From: Meghimatium bilineatum
Taxonomy: Eukaryota; Mollusca; Gastropoda; Stylommatophora; Philomycidae
Reading direction: 5' to 3'
Length of the DNA: 64,000 nucleotides
Assembly: GCA_034231615.1 (NCBI GenBank)
Contig: CM067306.1
Span: 40,153,101-40,217,100, forward strand
Part shown: piece after piece, positions 55,071-64,000 of the stretch
How the letters are laid out: every line of letters begins with the position of its first letter
Position numbering within the stretch: position 1 is the stretch's first letter
Made by a program: the position numbers and the translations under genes
Notes under the pieces: generated by a model
Seen by the model: the letters and a program-made list of their open reading frames with translations, nothing else
Databases searched by the model: none
What the model was told of the DNA's origin: nothing

Positions 55071-55562
55071 AGACCTCTGCACAGAATTAATTAGGACTTC
55101 ATTCGTTACGTTTTTTTTTAATTATTGTCGTGTTCTCCGTTGGCCATTCTTTATATACTTGCAGTCGCCTTGGCTACTTTTTTACATACGGCTCCAAATA
55201 TGTAAAAATGGGGCTGCGTAGCGCAGTGGTTAGAGCACTGGCTTCACATATGAGTGGTTCTGGGTTTATTTCCCAGTTGAGGCGGAAATGTTTTTCAGAT
55301 TGCAACGGCTCCCGGATCGACCCAGCCTTAAATGGGTACCGGATTAATCCGGGAAGTAAAGGCTGCGAGGAAGATGAGATGGCTTCCGCCCTCATTTAGC
55401 AGAGGCACTGAAATGTGATATCTCTAACATCTTACACCCCTTCGTCATTAATAAATGTTATGGATAACTTTACTTTACTATGTAAATAGTGACTAACGAA
55501 AATCACGACAGTAATAAAAAAAATAAACGAATGAAAGCCTAATTAATTATGTCCAGAGGTCT
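55071..55562. mobile_element. MITE with nested tRNA-SINE (copy 2)
   Basis: Copy-2 partner of the MITE at 5359-5883 (inner ends agacctctgc / gtccagaggtct; outer matches extend to about 55049 and 55583). It contains the SINE at 55207-55478. Confidence 0.8.
55207..55478 (+). mobile_element. tRNA-derived SINE inside the MITE (copy 2, intact head)
   Basis: Same insertion as 5517-5777 with target duplications tatgtaaa (55199-55206, 55479-55486). The head is complete here: gtagcgcagtggttagagc, actggcttcacatatgagtgg. It is 272 bp long. Confidence 0.85.
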
Positions 55563-55724
55563 TCTATCACAGATGGTCATGACTCACATGTGAACAATGG
55601 TTCATCAATTGGATTGTTGAAATTTGAAATATTTTTATAAAAATGCCGCATATTTTTCATTTTGTAATAATGTTTCTGTGTACAATTTTTTTTTTTTTGG
55701 GGGGGGGGGGTTTAACATAATTGA

Positions 55725-56125
55725 TCAGGTGGCTGCATTGACAGCTGATGACATGGGAGGGCGTGGGGTCAAATACTGGCACAAAATAGTTGATGTAATT
55801 TATCGACAGTCTTTTCGTTACAACATCCTGGGTAACAAAGCCGCAGACAAACTCTCCAAAGACTGTGTTGTGTCGCAACAAAGTGTTGTAGAAACTACTT
55901 AAGAGGCAACCAATGCAGCAATTAAAGTTACTCTCAAAGCAAACTGTGAACCTAGATCGAGTCAAAAGTGATGCTTACCATCAGATCTCTAGACATGACC
56001 AGGTTATCGTTTTCCTACTACAAAGACATAATAGACTACACAATCACCTATATCACAAATACAATATCGACTCAATAGACGTATGCACTTGTAACAAATG
56101 TCAAGATATACAAAAATAGGTAGGT
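55725..56125 (+). pseudogene. LINE RNase H / C-terminal remnant (copy 2)
   Basis: Partner of 6035-6415, with the same ILGNKAADKLSKD and SDAYHQISRHDQVIVFLLQ motifs and the same break between them. It is preceded by a longer T/G homopolymer tract than copy 1. Confidence 0.78.
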
Positions 56126-56604
56126 GTGTTAACAAAATAAAACATAAAACAACCTAACAACGAGATACAGGGACAGACGTCATTTATATACTGTATGTAG
56201 CCAATGAAAATTAAGGGAAAGGTCTAATGTGTCAATTTAGAACAGCGTTTATCAGACGGAGTTCCGCGGAACAATAAGGTTCCGTCACATGAAGTTAACG
56301 TCTCCATGACAAATGATTATGAACAGGCTAAGCATACGTATTTTAAAGTTATTTTTGTGTCTAGACTCATATTCGAAATTTTAGTGCACAGTACAACATG
56401 CGAGAATAGATGCCCAATTAAGTACCAACAGACAAACACATATATCACATCAGAAAAGTAAATTGTATTATATAAATTGTCGTCACGAATAACATATACT
56501 TGATAAACATATTTATTGATATAACATTTCCTTCACAAATATATTTATTTATAAAACATTTCCTTGGCAAACATATTTAATTATTGATATAAGATTTTAA
56601 ATTG

Positions 56605-56950
56605 TTTTAGATGCTGCCCATAAATTACGTCTATTTTAGAGGCTTTCCATAAATTACATCTATTTTAGACGTTGTCCATAAATTACGTCTATTTTAGAGG
56701 CTTTAAATAAATTACATCTATTTTAGAGGCTGTACATAAATTACGTCTATTTTAGAGGCTGTTCATAAATTACATGTTTTAGAGGCTGTTCATAAATTAC
56801 GTCTATTTTAGATGCTGTTAATAAATTACATCTATTTTAGAGGCTGTTCATAAATTATATATATTTTAAAGACTGTTCATAAATTACGTCTTTTTTAGAG
56901 GCTGTTCATAAGTTACGTCTATTTTAGATGCTGTTCATACATTACATATA
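56605..56950. repeat. 29-bp array, expanded (copy 2)
   Basis: About eleven degenerate 29-bp units (tccataaattacgtcta, ttttagaggctg). Partner of 6890-7045. Confidence 0.8.
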
Positions 56951-56969
56951 TTTTATATGCTTTCCATGC

Positions 56970-57145
56970 CGCCAAAGAAGGATGTGTCGGGTAATTGAGG
57001 CAAATAAAACGGCGACACAACACATTTCCTTTCTCTGGACTCTTCAGCCTGCTGGAAATCTAAGAGGACAATCGTCGTACCACACGAGAAATCCAGCGGG
57101 AGTTTCAGAAGGAACGCTGAAGCAGAAGAAGAAGAAGAAGAAGAA
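56970..57145 (+). mobile_element. SINE-B, GAA-tailed (copy 2)
   Basis: Partner of 7060-7228. The tail reads gaacgctgaagcagaagaag here. Confidence 0.77.
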
Positions 57146-57192
57146 AGTTAATAAATTACGTCACCAATTGGTGAGTGAGGGAGGAGGTCTGA

Positions 57193-57715
57193 AAATGTTT
57201 GACAGAAGTTGACGCTAACGATATAGTTTCTATACAAAACCAATGAAAATGTTTGACAGAAGTTGACGCTAATGATATTGTTTCTATACACCAATGAAAG
57301 TGTTTGACAGAAGTTGACGCTAATGATATTGTTTCTATACACCAATAAAAGTGTTTGACAGAAGTTGACGCTAATGATATTGTTTCTATACACCAATGAA
57401 AGTGTTTGACAGAAGTTGACGCTAATGATATTGTTTCTATACACCAATGAAAGTGTTTGACAGAAGTTGACGCTAATGATATTGTTTCTATACACCAATG
57501 AAAGTGTTTGACAGAAGTTGACGCTAATGATATTGTTTCTATACACCAATGAAAGTGTTTGACAGAAGTTGACGCTAATGATATTGTTTCTATACACCAA
57601 TGAAAGTGTTTGACAGAAGTTGACGCTAATGATATTGTTTCTATACACCAATGAAAGTGTTTGACAGAAGTTGACGCTAATGATATTGTTTCTATGCACC
57701 AATGAAAGTGTTTGA
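57193..57715. repeat. 51-bp minisatellite, expanded (copy 2)
   Basis: Ten units of the same 51-bp repeat, against seven in copy 1. Confidence 0.93.
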
Positions 57716-58376
57716 ATATGAATTTTTAACATTTGAATAATCGGAAAATATGCATGTAGTTTTTCCGTACTCTGTACTAAAAAAATGGAGGGGGGGGGGG
57801 TTGCGGGTGTGATTTTTGTTGTGTGCGATAATTAGGCGGTACAAAAATTGGCCAAACACTGTTGAAGTAATTTATGGAAAATCCATAATCTTATTCCTTT
57901 TCCACACGGTTAAATAGTTAAATATACGTTAATAGACGACGTCTGCTTCTGTTCTGTATACAGTATATGTGTACATGTATATATATATATATATATGTAG
58001 CAGTACCGCAAGACATGAATATTGTATAGGGGTTCTGCTGGGGCAAAAAAATATTGAGAAACGCTGATTTGGAAGGATGATTTTCAATTTAGTTATCATA
58101 TTGTCGATGGTCACGCTTTGTGTTGACAGCCAATGAAAATCACGGGAAACTTCATATACGTCACGTTGGATGGAGATCCCAATTTAGTCCAATGTCCGGA
58201 ACTCTCGACAATGTTTGTTTACAACTACTGACATGACGTGGCAATTCTCATAGCATATCCTTGTAGCTAGAGATTCCTGCAGCATTACAAACTCTTGAAT
58301 GTTCAGTACAACAATATTCCCATATAATACTAGATTGGAGTTAACTATGTTTATCTATTATATGTTCTTTGTTTTT

Positions 58377-58818
58377 GATGAAAGACGTAGCAGGATGAAA
58401 TTGTCGATAGGTTTTCGGAATACGGCACGTATTGATATACAGTATGTTTTGATATAAGTAATGCTTGATATATAGTAATATTGTGACTTCTCAGAATTTT
58501 AGTAACTCGTTCAATTCCCATTCTTCTTGGTGTTTGCTTAAGTCTTGTTGCTTCCAGTCTCGTATTGTATGTCCCTGCTGTTAACAAATATGAGCTTATT
58601 TTCATTAAGTGGCCGAACCAGTTCATTTTTTCCCCCAAGTGTTTGATCACAGACGTTGTTCCAGCAGTTCTTGTAATCTTTTCATTCCTGATTTTTTAAA
58701 TTCTATTTACTGCTTTTCTTAGACATCTCATATCACACGTAGTAAGCTTTCTTTCGTGTTCTTTAGTTAGTGATAACACAATGTTGGTATGAAGATTGGA
58801 TTTATGTCTCAAGATTGG
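58377..58818 (-). pseudogene. LINE reverse transcriptase C-terminal remnant (copy 2)
   Basis: Partner of 8330-8770, with the same MRCLRK and NWFGHLMK motifs and the same breaks. Confidence 0.77.
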
Positions 58819-58868
58819 TGCGCATTCATAATTTTCGTAGTTGCCTTTTTGAATTCTTGTTTTTTTTC

Positions 58869-59025
58869 GCCAAAGGCGAATGTGTCGGGCCATGTGTGTT
58901 AATAAACCGGCGACATAGTGCATTTTCATTATTTGGACTACATCCAGCTGGAAATTAGTAGGTAGGCTACATTGTTCGCAACAAGAGAGATCCAGCTGGA
59001 GTTTGAGAATGAACGCTGAAGAAGG
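58869..59025 (+). mobile_element. SINE-B (copy 2)
   Basis: Partner of 8816-8972, nearly identical. Confidence 0.75.
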
Positions 59026-59788
59026 GAAAGAGTTCTTGATTTGAACTTTCGGTCCATTCTTCCGTCATCTGTAAAACTGCTTCCAGCAAATTCCATCATT
59101 GAGTAAACATAAAATAATTGTTATCATTCCTAGGAATACAACAGTTCCCTGATCTTGGTGGAAGATTACATCGATACAAGAGTAGATATACAATAAAACA
59201 TGTAAGTAAAGTACTGTCATCACGAACTCTTTATATTGACATAGATGAAAAATATTTATGGAAAATTAATGTTCACACCAAGTTAGACTTTCCTCGTCCG
59301 CATACCATCTTGTTAATCAATGTTGCCATGTTGGCCAATTCATTTTCAAGTATCACACATTTAGCTATTTTCAAAAGTTACATTTCACACAATTTATGTA
59401 TATATATTTACGTCTTCACTGTGTTCAATCTCGTTGTATGTATACAGTAGTTTTAATACAGTTTTAAATTACAGAAGTGTGGCAATTTATTGGACGATGT
59501 TTTACTTAAATTAAACCACGAAAAGTTTCGACTTTCTGGCAACTACGGGTTAAAACTTGCGTATTTCTCAAATACACATCACGTATTTCTCAAATACGCA
59601 TCGCGTATTTCTCTAATACACATAATATATGATGAAGAAAAACTGCAAACTCACATGAACTCACTATCAAGAATATGTAATAAATACAACATGTGGATTA
59701 ACACAAAAGAGAGAAACTACAAATAACTAGGTCAATAGAGCACTTAAACATCCAAATAGAGAACACAAAAATAAAACAGTCATAGTTC

Positions 59789-59955
59789 TTCTTCTTCTTC
59801 TTCTTCTTCAGCGTACATTCTCAAACTCCCGCTGAATTCTTTTGTAGCAGGACATGTCCTACTAGATTTCCAGCAGAATGTAGTCCAGGGAATGGAAATG
59901 CGTTGTGTCACCGTTTTATTTGCGCCAATGTCCTGACACATCCGTCTTCGGCGGA
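59789..59955 (-). mobile_element. SINE-B nested in LINE, 11-bp TSD (copy 2)
   Basis: Partner of 9736-9902, with the same duplication agtcatagttc at 59778-59788 and 59956-59966. Confidence 0.9.
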
Positions 59956-60107
59956 AGTCATAGTTCAAGTACCTGGGAGTTATCTTCACAGAAGACCGAC
60001 AACTCGATAGAGATATTACTAGATGTCAAAAGGAGGTAAATGCTGTGACATACCAGCTGTCACCTTTGCTATTGCACCCAAAAATTATCATGGAAATAAA
60101 GAAACAA

Positions 60108-60365
60108 ATTCTTCTTCTTCTTTCGTTCACTTAAAACATGTCTATATCAGTATTGAATATAGACATGTTCTCATTGTGCTTTGTACGTGGCATCATGATT
60201 TAAGTGTGCGCATTTTGGCTGATACCTTCAGCACCCTGCTTATTTTGGCAGGACTGCGGCACTGCTCCAATGTGACTGCCGATCAGTCTTAGTTTCTAGC
60301 CCCTATTGGCTGAACTAATCCCCGTCACCACTTCAATGTGTTGGCCTTGATGGGGAAGGAAAAAA
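60108..60365 (-). mobile_element. third TTC/GAA-tailed retroposon type nested in LINE (copy 2)
   Basis: Partner of 10058-10320, slightly shorter (ggctgataccttcagc versus ggctggttgcatccgtcttcagc). Confidence 0.65.
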
Positions 60366-61016
60366 ATGATTAAGAGTATATTTATACCAACACTATGCTA
60401 CCAATGCCAGACTTGGAAACTGACATCTACACATAATAAAAATATCGAAACTTGCGAAATGAAACGTCTAAGGAAGGCTATTGGAGTCACCAGATTCGAC
60501 AAAATGCGCAGTGAGACCATCAGAAATACAGGTATCACAGCATGCATCGAATATAAAGAGAGACAACAGATAAAGTGGTTGGACATCTTTTGAGGATGAA
60601 CGATCATAAGAGCTTATAACAAACTGGAATCAGGAAACAGAGCCAAGGGCAGGTCTAGGAACAGATGGATAAATAATATCAAGACCGTCCTGAATAAATA
60701 TAACTACACCTCAACCAGAGCAATACACCTGACTCTGGAACGCAGACTACATCTTCACAAATCTCTACGTTCAACGGCAAGTGGGGAAGCCACGACAAAA
60801 CCACCTAGGCATAGACGATTGATAATTTCTCTAATTCTTTCTCCATACATGTTAGATATTGCTACTTTAGAATTTATGTCTTTAATCAAAACAAAATGTT
60901 ATAATAAATATTTATGACAATACGGTGATACTTTCAGACTCGCACATCGCTCTGGGAAAAAAAAGGGTTAATATTAATAAAATAAAATGGATAACCTTAT
61001 AGAACAACTCTTGGGA

Positions 61017-61520
61017 TTAACGGGAATTGAACCAGGTCCGTTCTAGCTGCACCAAATCACTTAGCAACTCAAATAAACGGGGTTTTCCGGACTTAACTAC
61101 TATAACAAGACAAGCAAAAGACAAAAGAAAAATACTGACAGCAGAAATGACATGTCTACGAAGAATACTCGAAGTGTCGTTAAGAGATAGAAAAGAGATA
61201 GAATTAGAAATGATAACATCAGACAGATAACCAAAACAATACCAGTATTGGAAAACATCAAAAGAAAATAGATCAAGTGGTTTTCACACTCTTCCAGACT
61301 ACCAATAAATAGCATGCCACAAATGGTCATGACACATAGACGGCTATAAAGCCAGAGGCAGACCATGCAAAAGATGGATCACAGAAATTAAAGAAGCTAC
61401 AAGAACAAGCTTACAAACAGCACAAAAGAAGGTCATCTTCATAGAATCCCACCCCCTGACACCGCAAGACAAACAAGGGCCACAGCGTATAGATGGATGG
61501 ATAAACAAACTTTTAGTGTC
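61017..61520 (+). pseudogene. LINE 3' end with GATA-type tail (copy 2)
   Basis: Partner of 10973-11475, with the same motifs and tail. Confidence 0.75.
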
Positions 61521-61553
61521 TATTGTCTATCACCAGGTGGATGAGGGTCAAAA

Positions 61554-61944
61554 TATCGAAACTTGCCATTAAACGTAGGGATGGTGACTTGGAGCTTTAG
61601 TTGTCTATCCAAGACCAGATGTGTCGACTTGCTGCGCTGAATCCGTATTTGTTCAGGGTTGTCTTGATGTTATCTGTCCATCTTCTATATCTTCCTCTGG
61701 CCTTGTATTGGATCTTCTCATGTTATATGTTCGTGTTGGTAGCTGGCTATTGCTCATTCTCATAAGGTGTCCAAACCATTTTGTTTGTTGTTTCTCGAAG
61801 TATTTTGTGCATGTTCTTATACCGATTCTTCTCCTGATTTCAACATTTTTTTCATTTTGTCTCGTTTGGTCACTCTTGCGACTTTTCTCAGACATTTCAT
61901 CTCACATGTTGTAAATTTTATCTGCTGGGCTGCTGTCAACTAAC
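61554..61944 (-). pseudogene. LINE C-terminal remnant (copy 2)
   Basis: Partner of 11510-11900; the protein fragment is identical over the open part. Confidence 0.76.
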
Positions 61945-62228
61945 CACAGATTTGACTAACAATATCACATCTCCCAAAAATGATGCGATTTTGTCAAGAC
62001 ATTCAAACTGTGTACTCATATCACTGAGAATGGAGTTTAAGAAAAGAAATTAAGAAAAGGACTTTTACAACAACAACCTTTAGTCTCAAGAATTCTTCAT
62101 GTATCCCCATGCTTCCTACGTAAATTTACTTGTATAAGCTATTATTTGAACGGCATTGTACTGTCTCTACTTTATTTATGTTTACAAATAGGTCTATTGT
62201 CCATCGGTTACGAATACGGATGTTCTAT

Positions 62229-62969
62229 GTTTGTGTTCCTGAGGATACTTCAATGCCTGTACTGAATGGGATGTTGGATTTTGTTGTAATAGTCCTTGTC
62301 TCAATTGGTCTGTTCTTTTGGCTACCTTGAGATCGTGTACCTTTCTCCAGTTCACCATAGTGAAGTATCTTTGGCAGGCGATTGTCTGGCATACGCACCA
62401 AATGACCTGTCCAATGAATCTGTGTTTGCATCAGGATGTTGCCAATGCTGGGGATACCGGCTCTGTATAGTCAATGCTAGGGATACCAGCACTGTCAAGA
62501 ACAATGGTATCTGTAATCTTGCCTTGCCATCTGATGTTCATAACTTTTCTGAGACAAGTTGTGTGAAAGTCATTGAGGTTCCTCACATGACGTCTATACA
62601 CAGTCCATGTTTCACTAGCGTATAACAGCACTGGAATTACCACTGGTCTGTAAACTTTCAGCTTAGCCTGTAGAGTAATGCCATTTCTACGCCAAACATA
62701 TGCGTACAATCTGCCGAAATCACTGCTTGTCTTGGCGATCTTGTATACATTTCATCATCAGCGTTGTAACTTTGTGATAAAGTACTACCTTTATCTGAAT
62801 GTGATAATGTGAATCTGTTCACAACTTTCAATGCTACGCCATTTACCTTTGTGCAGTGCTCAAGATAGCTTTTGCTAGGTGCTGGTTGTAACATGACTTC
62901 TGTTTTCTCTGTGCTAATAGTAAGTCCACAGTTAAATATATTCCATAACATTATACATGTATATACAAA
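62229..62969 (-). pseudogene. LINE reverse transcriptase C-terminal remnant (copy 2)
   Basis: Partner of 12185-12925, with the same frame breaks. It reads IHWTGHLVRMPDNRLPK where copy 1 has IHWTVHLVRM, so copy 2 keeps the ancestral glycine. Confidence 0.88.
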
Positions 62970-63024
62970 CAAAAATAATTATGTAGAGTGTTATGTAATC
63001 AGAGCTTTCTTGATATCTCTCAAG

Positions 63025-63155
63025 GCCTCCAGTGATCACAGTGCTTTTGACAAAGTTTGCAAACAGCGCTCTCAGAAGTCAGATCAGGGACGATGATTTC
63101 ATTGATCAGTTAAACCATTGGGCAAGCACTGGAATCCTGACAGCACTAGCCATAG
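63025..63155 (+). CDS. innexin exon, second copy
   Basis: Second copy of the innexin exon at 12972-13102, carried in the large downstream duplication. It encodes the same DDDFIDQLNHW motif and has the same donor gtcagt. I see a single difference over the coding part, gct versus gca (both alanine). The 5' edge is uncertain in the same way as in copy 1. The following exons would lie beyond the window end, so it is unknown whether a complete second innexin gene exists or this is a duplicated allele in the assembly. Confidence 0.8.
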
Positions 63156-63412
63156 GTCAGTTTATTAGTGTAGACGATCTGAAAACTGTTATACTCATCT
63201 GATCATGTCTCTCTGCTGTACTTATCATCATCATCATCATCATATTAGATCATCTAAAACATGTAATAGTCATCTAATCATGTCTCTCCACTGTACTCTC
63301 TCATCACCATCGGGTTAGAACTTCTAAAACCTCATTATAATGTCACCTTCCTACTGTACTCTTGTCATCATTTGCACATAAAACACACTTTTAAAACTAA
63401 TTCTTAAAGTTT

Positions 63413-63832
63413 ATGCTAAATATGTGTATTAATGCTAAATATGTGTATTAATGCTAAATATGTGTATTAATGCTAAATATGTGTATTAATGCTAAATAGG
63501 CCTATGTGTATTAATGCTAAATATGTGTATTAATGCTAAATATGTGTATTAATGCTAAATATGTGTATTAATGCTAAATATGTGTATTAATGCTAAATAT
63601 GTGTATTAATGCTAAATAGGCCTATGTGTATTAATTCTAAATATGTGTATTAATGCTAAATATGTGTATTAATGCTAAATATGTGTATTAATGCTAAATA
63701 TGTGTATTAATGCTAAATATTTGTATTAATGCTAAATAGGCCTATGTGTATTAATTCTAAATATGTGTATTAATGCTAAATATGTGTATTAATGCTAAAT
63801 ATTTGTATTAATGCTAAATATGTGTATTAATT
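63413..63832. repeat. 19-bp VNTR, expanded (copy 2)
   Basis: Same array as 13365-13557 but about 420 bp (roughly 21-22 units), with three aggcctatg variant units instead of one. The expansion accounts for much of the length difference between the two large copies here. Confidence 0.93.
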
Positions 63833-63854
63833 GTGAATATTTTTTTGGACCATT

Positions 63855-64000
63855 TCTATGTTCATTCTCATTCAAACTCTTTCAGGTTCATAGGATTTAG
63901 TCCAAAGAATGAAATGTATTATTTTGTGCTGTGCTACTTGGATGTGGTATCTGTGCCTTACAACCGAACACATCATGGCATTTTAGTTGCTTTAACCTTC
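63855..64000 (-). mobile_element. SINE-A, degraded, cut by window end (copy 2)
   Basis: Matches 13580-13726 with only one or two differences; truncated by the end of the window. Confidence 0.62.

Larger units (their letters stand above)
56243..58066. mobile_element. non-autonomous hAT element carrying tandem arrays (copy 2)
   Basis: Partner of 6533-8012 in the large duplication, with the same ends (cagcgtttatca, tgagaaacgctg) and the same flanks atttagaa/atttggaa. It is 1824 bp against 1480 bp in copy 1. The extra length is mainly additional 29-bp and 51-bp repeat units; its GT microsatellite is shorter. Confidence 0.78.
59608..60765 (+). pseudogene. LINE reverse transcriptase remnant split by two insertions (copy 2)
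   Basis: Partner of 9555-10720, with the same two nested insertions. It has one extra defect: a single-base deletion turns IKWFGHLLRM into IKW-LDIF (aagtggttggacatc versus aaatggtttggacatc), ending the frame early. Confidence 0.82.
49337..64000. repeat. large duplicated segment, copy 2
   Basis: Collinear with 1-13726 in direct orientation. The offset grows from 49336 to about 50274 through array expansions and the 295-bp tail at 49890. Unit spacing of about 49-50 kb if tandem. Confidence 0.95.

Noticed and set aside
57148-57732. 194-codon minus-strand ORF (QTLSLVYRNN repeats)
   Set aside because: Product of the 51-bp array, whose length is a multiple of three.

Overview
This is AT-rich nuclear DNA from an invertebrate animal, with spliceosomal introns, dense degraded retrotransposons and many minisatellites. 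The only recognisable host gene is an innexin (gap-junction/hemichannel protein, restricted to invertebrate animals apart from the related vertebrate pannexins). I favour a lophotrochozoan such as a mollusc, but this rests on general impression and is not proven. One 100-N assembly gap lies at 38061-38160.

Layout. Positions 1-13726 are repeated almost base for base at 49337-64000 (both copies run off a window edge), so every element in the first block has a partner about 49.3-50.3 kb downstream. Each copy holds, in order: a Helitron-type ORF remnant, GAA-tailed SINE-like elements (called SINE-A here), a 41-bp minisatellite, an RNase H remnant of a LINE, a MITE with a tRNA-derived SINE nested inside it, a second RNase H remnant, a non-autonomous hAT element loaded with tandem arrays, five LINE 3' fragments (one split by nested insertions), an innexin exon and a 19-bp array. 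Between the copies lie the remaining innexin exons (15003-15162, 16526-17507), a 416-bp non-autonomous hAT, a complete 2.7-kb hAT transposon with an intact 634-codon transposase (22278-25013), long minisatellites (18.4-18.9, 25.1-25.35, 26.4-26.65, 27.24-28.13, 28.99-30.67, 35.95-36.97 and 39.14-39.45 kb), a broken DDE-type element with long inverted repeats (39507-42587), further LINE fragments, and a GC-richer unassigned stretch at 47.5-48.3 kb.

How it fits together. Apart from the innexin, nearly everything is mobile-element debris. Several insertions can be dated relative to each other from target-site duplications read directly in the sequence: a GAA-tailed SINE inside a LINE, a tRNA-derived SINE inside a MITE, and a tRNA-like foldback inside SINE-A. 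Two short retroposon families (A, about 280 bp; B, about 165 bp) share the same 3' module and GAA tail, suggesting one LINE partner. One SINE-A copy has given rise to a minisatellite. The large duplication may be real, or may be two alleles laid end to end around the assembly gap.
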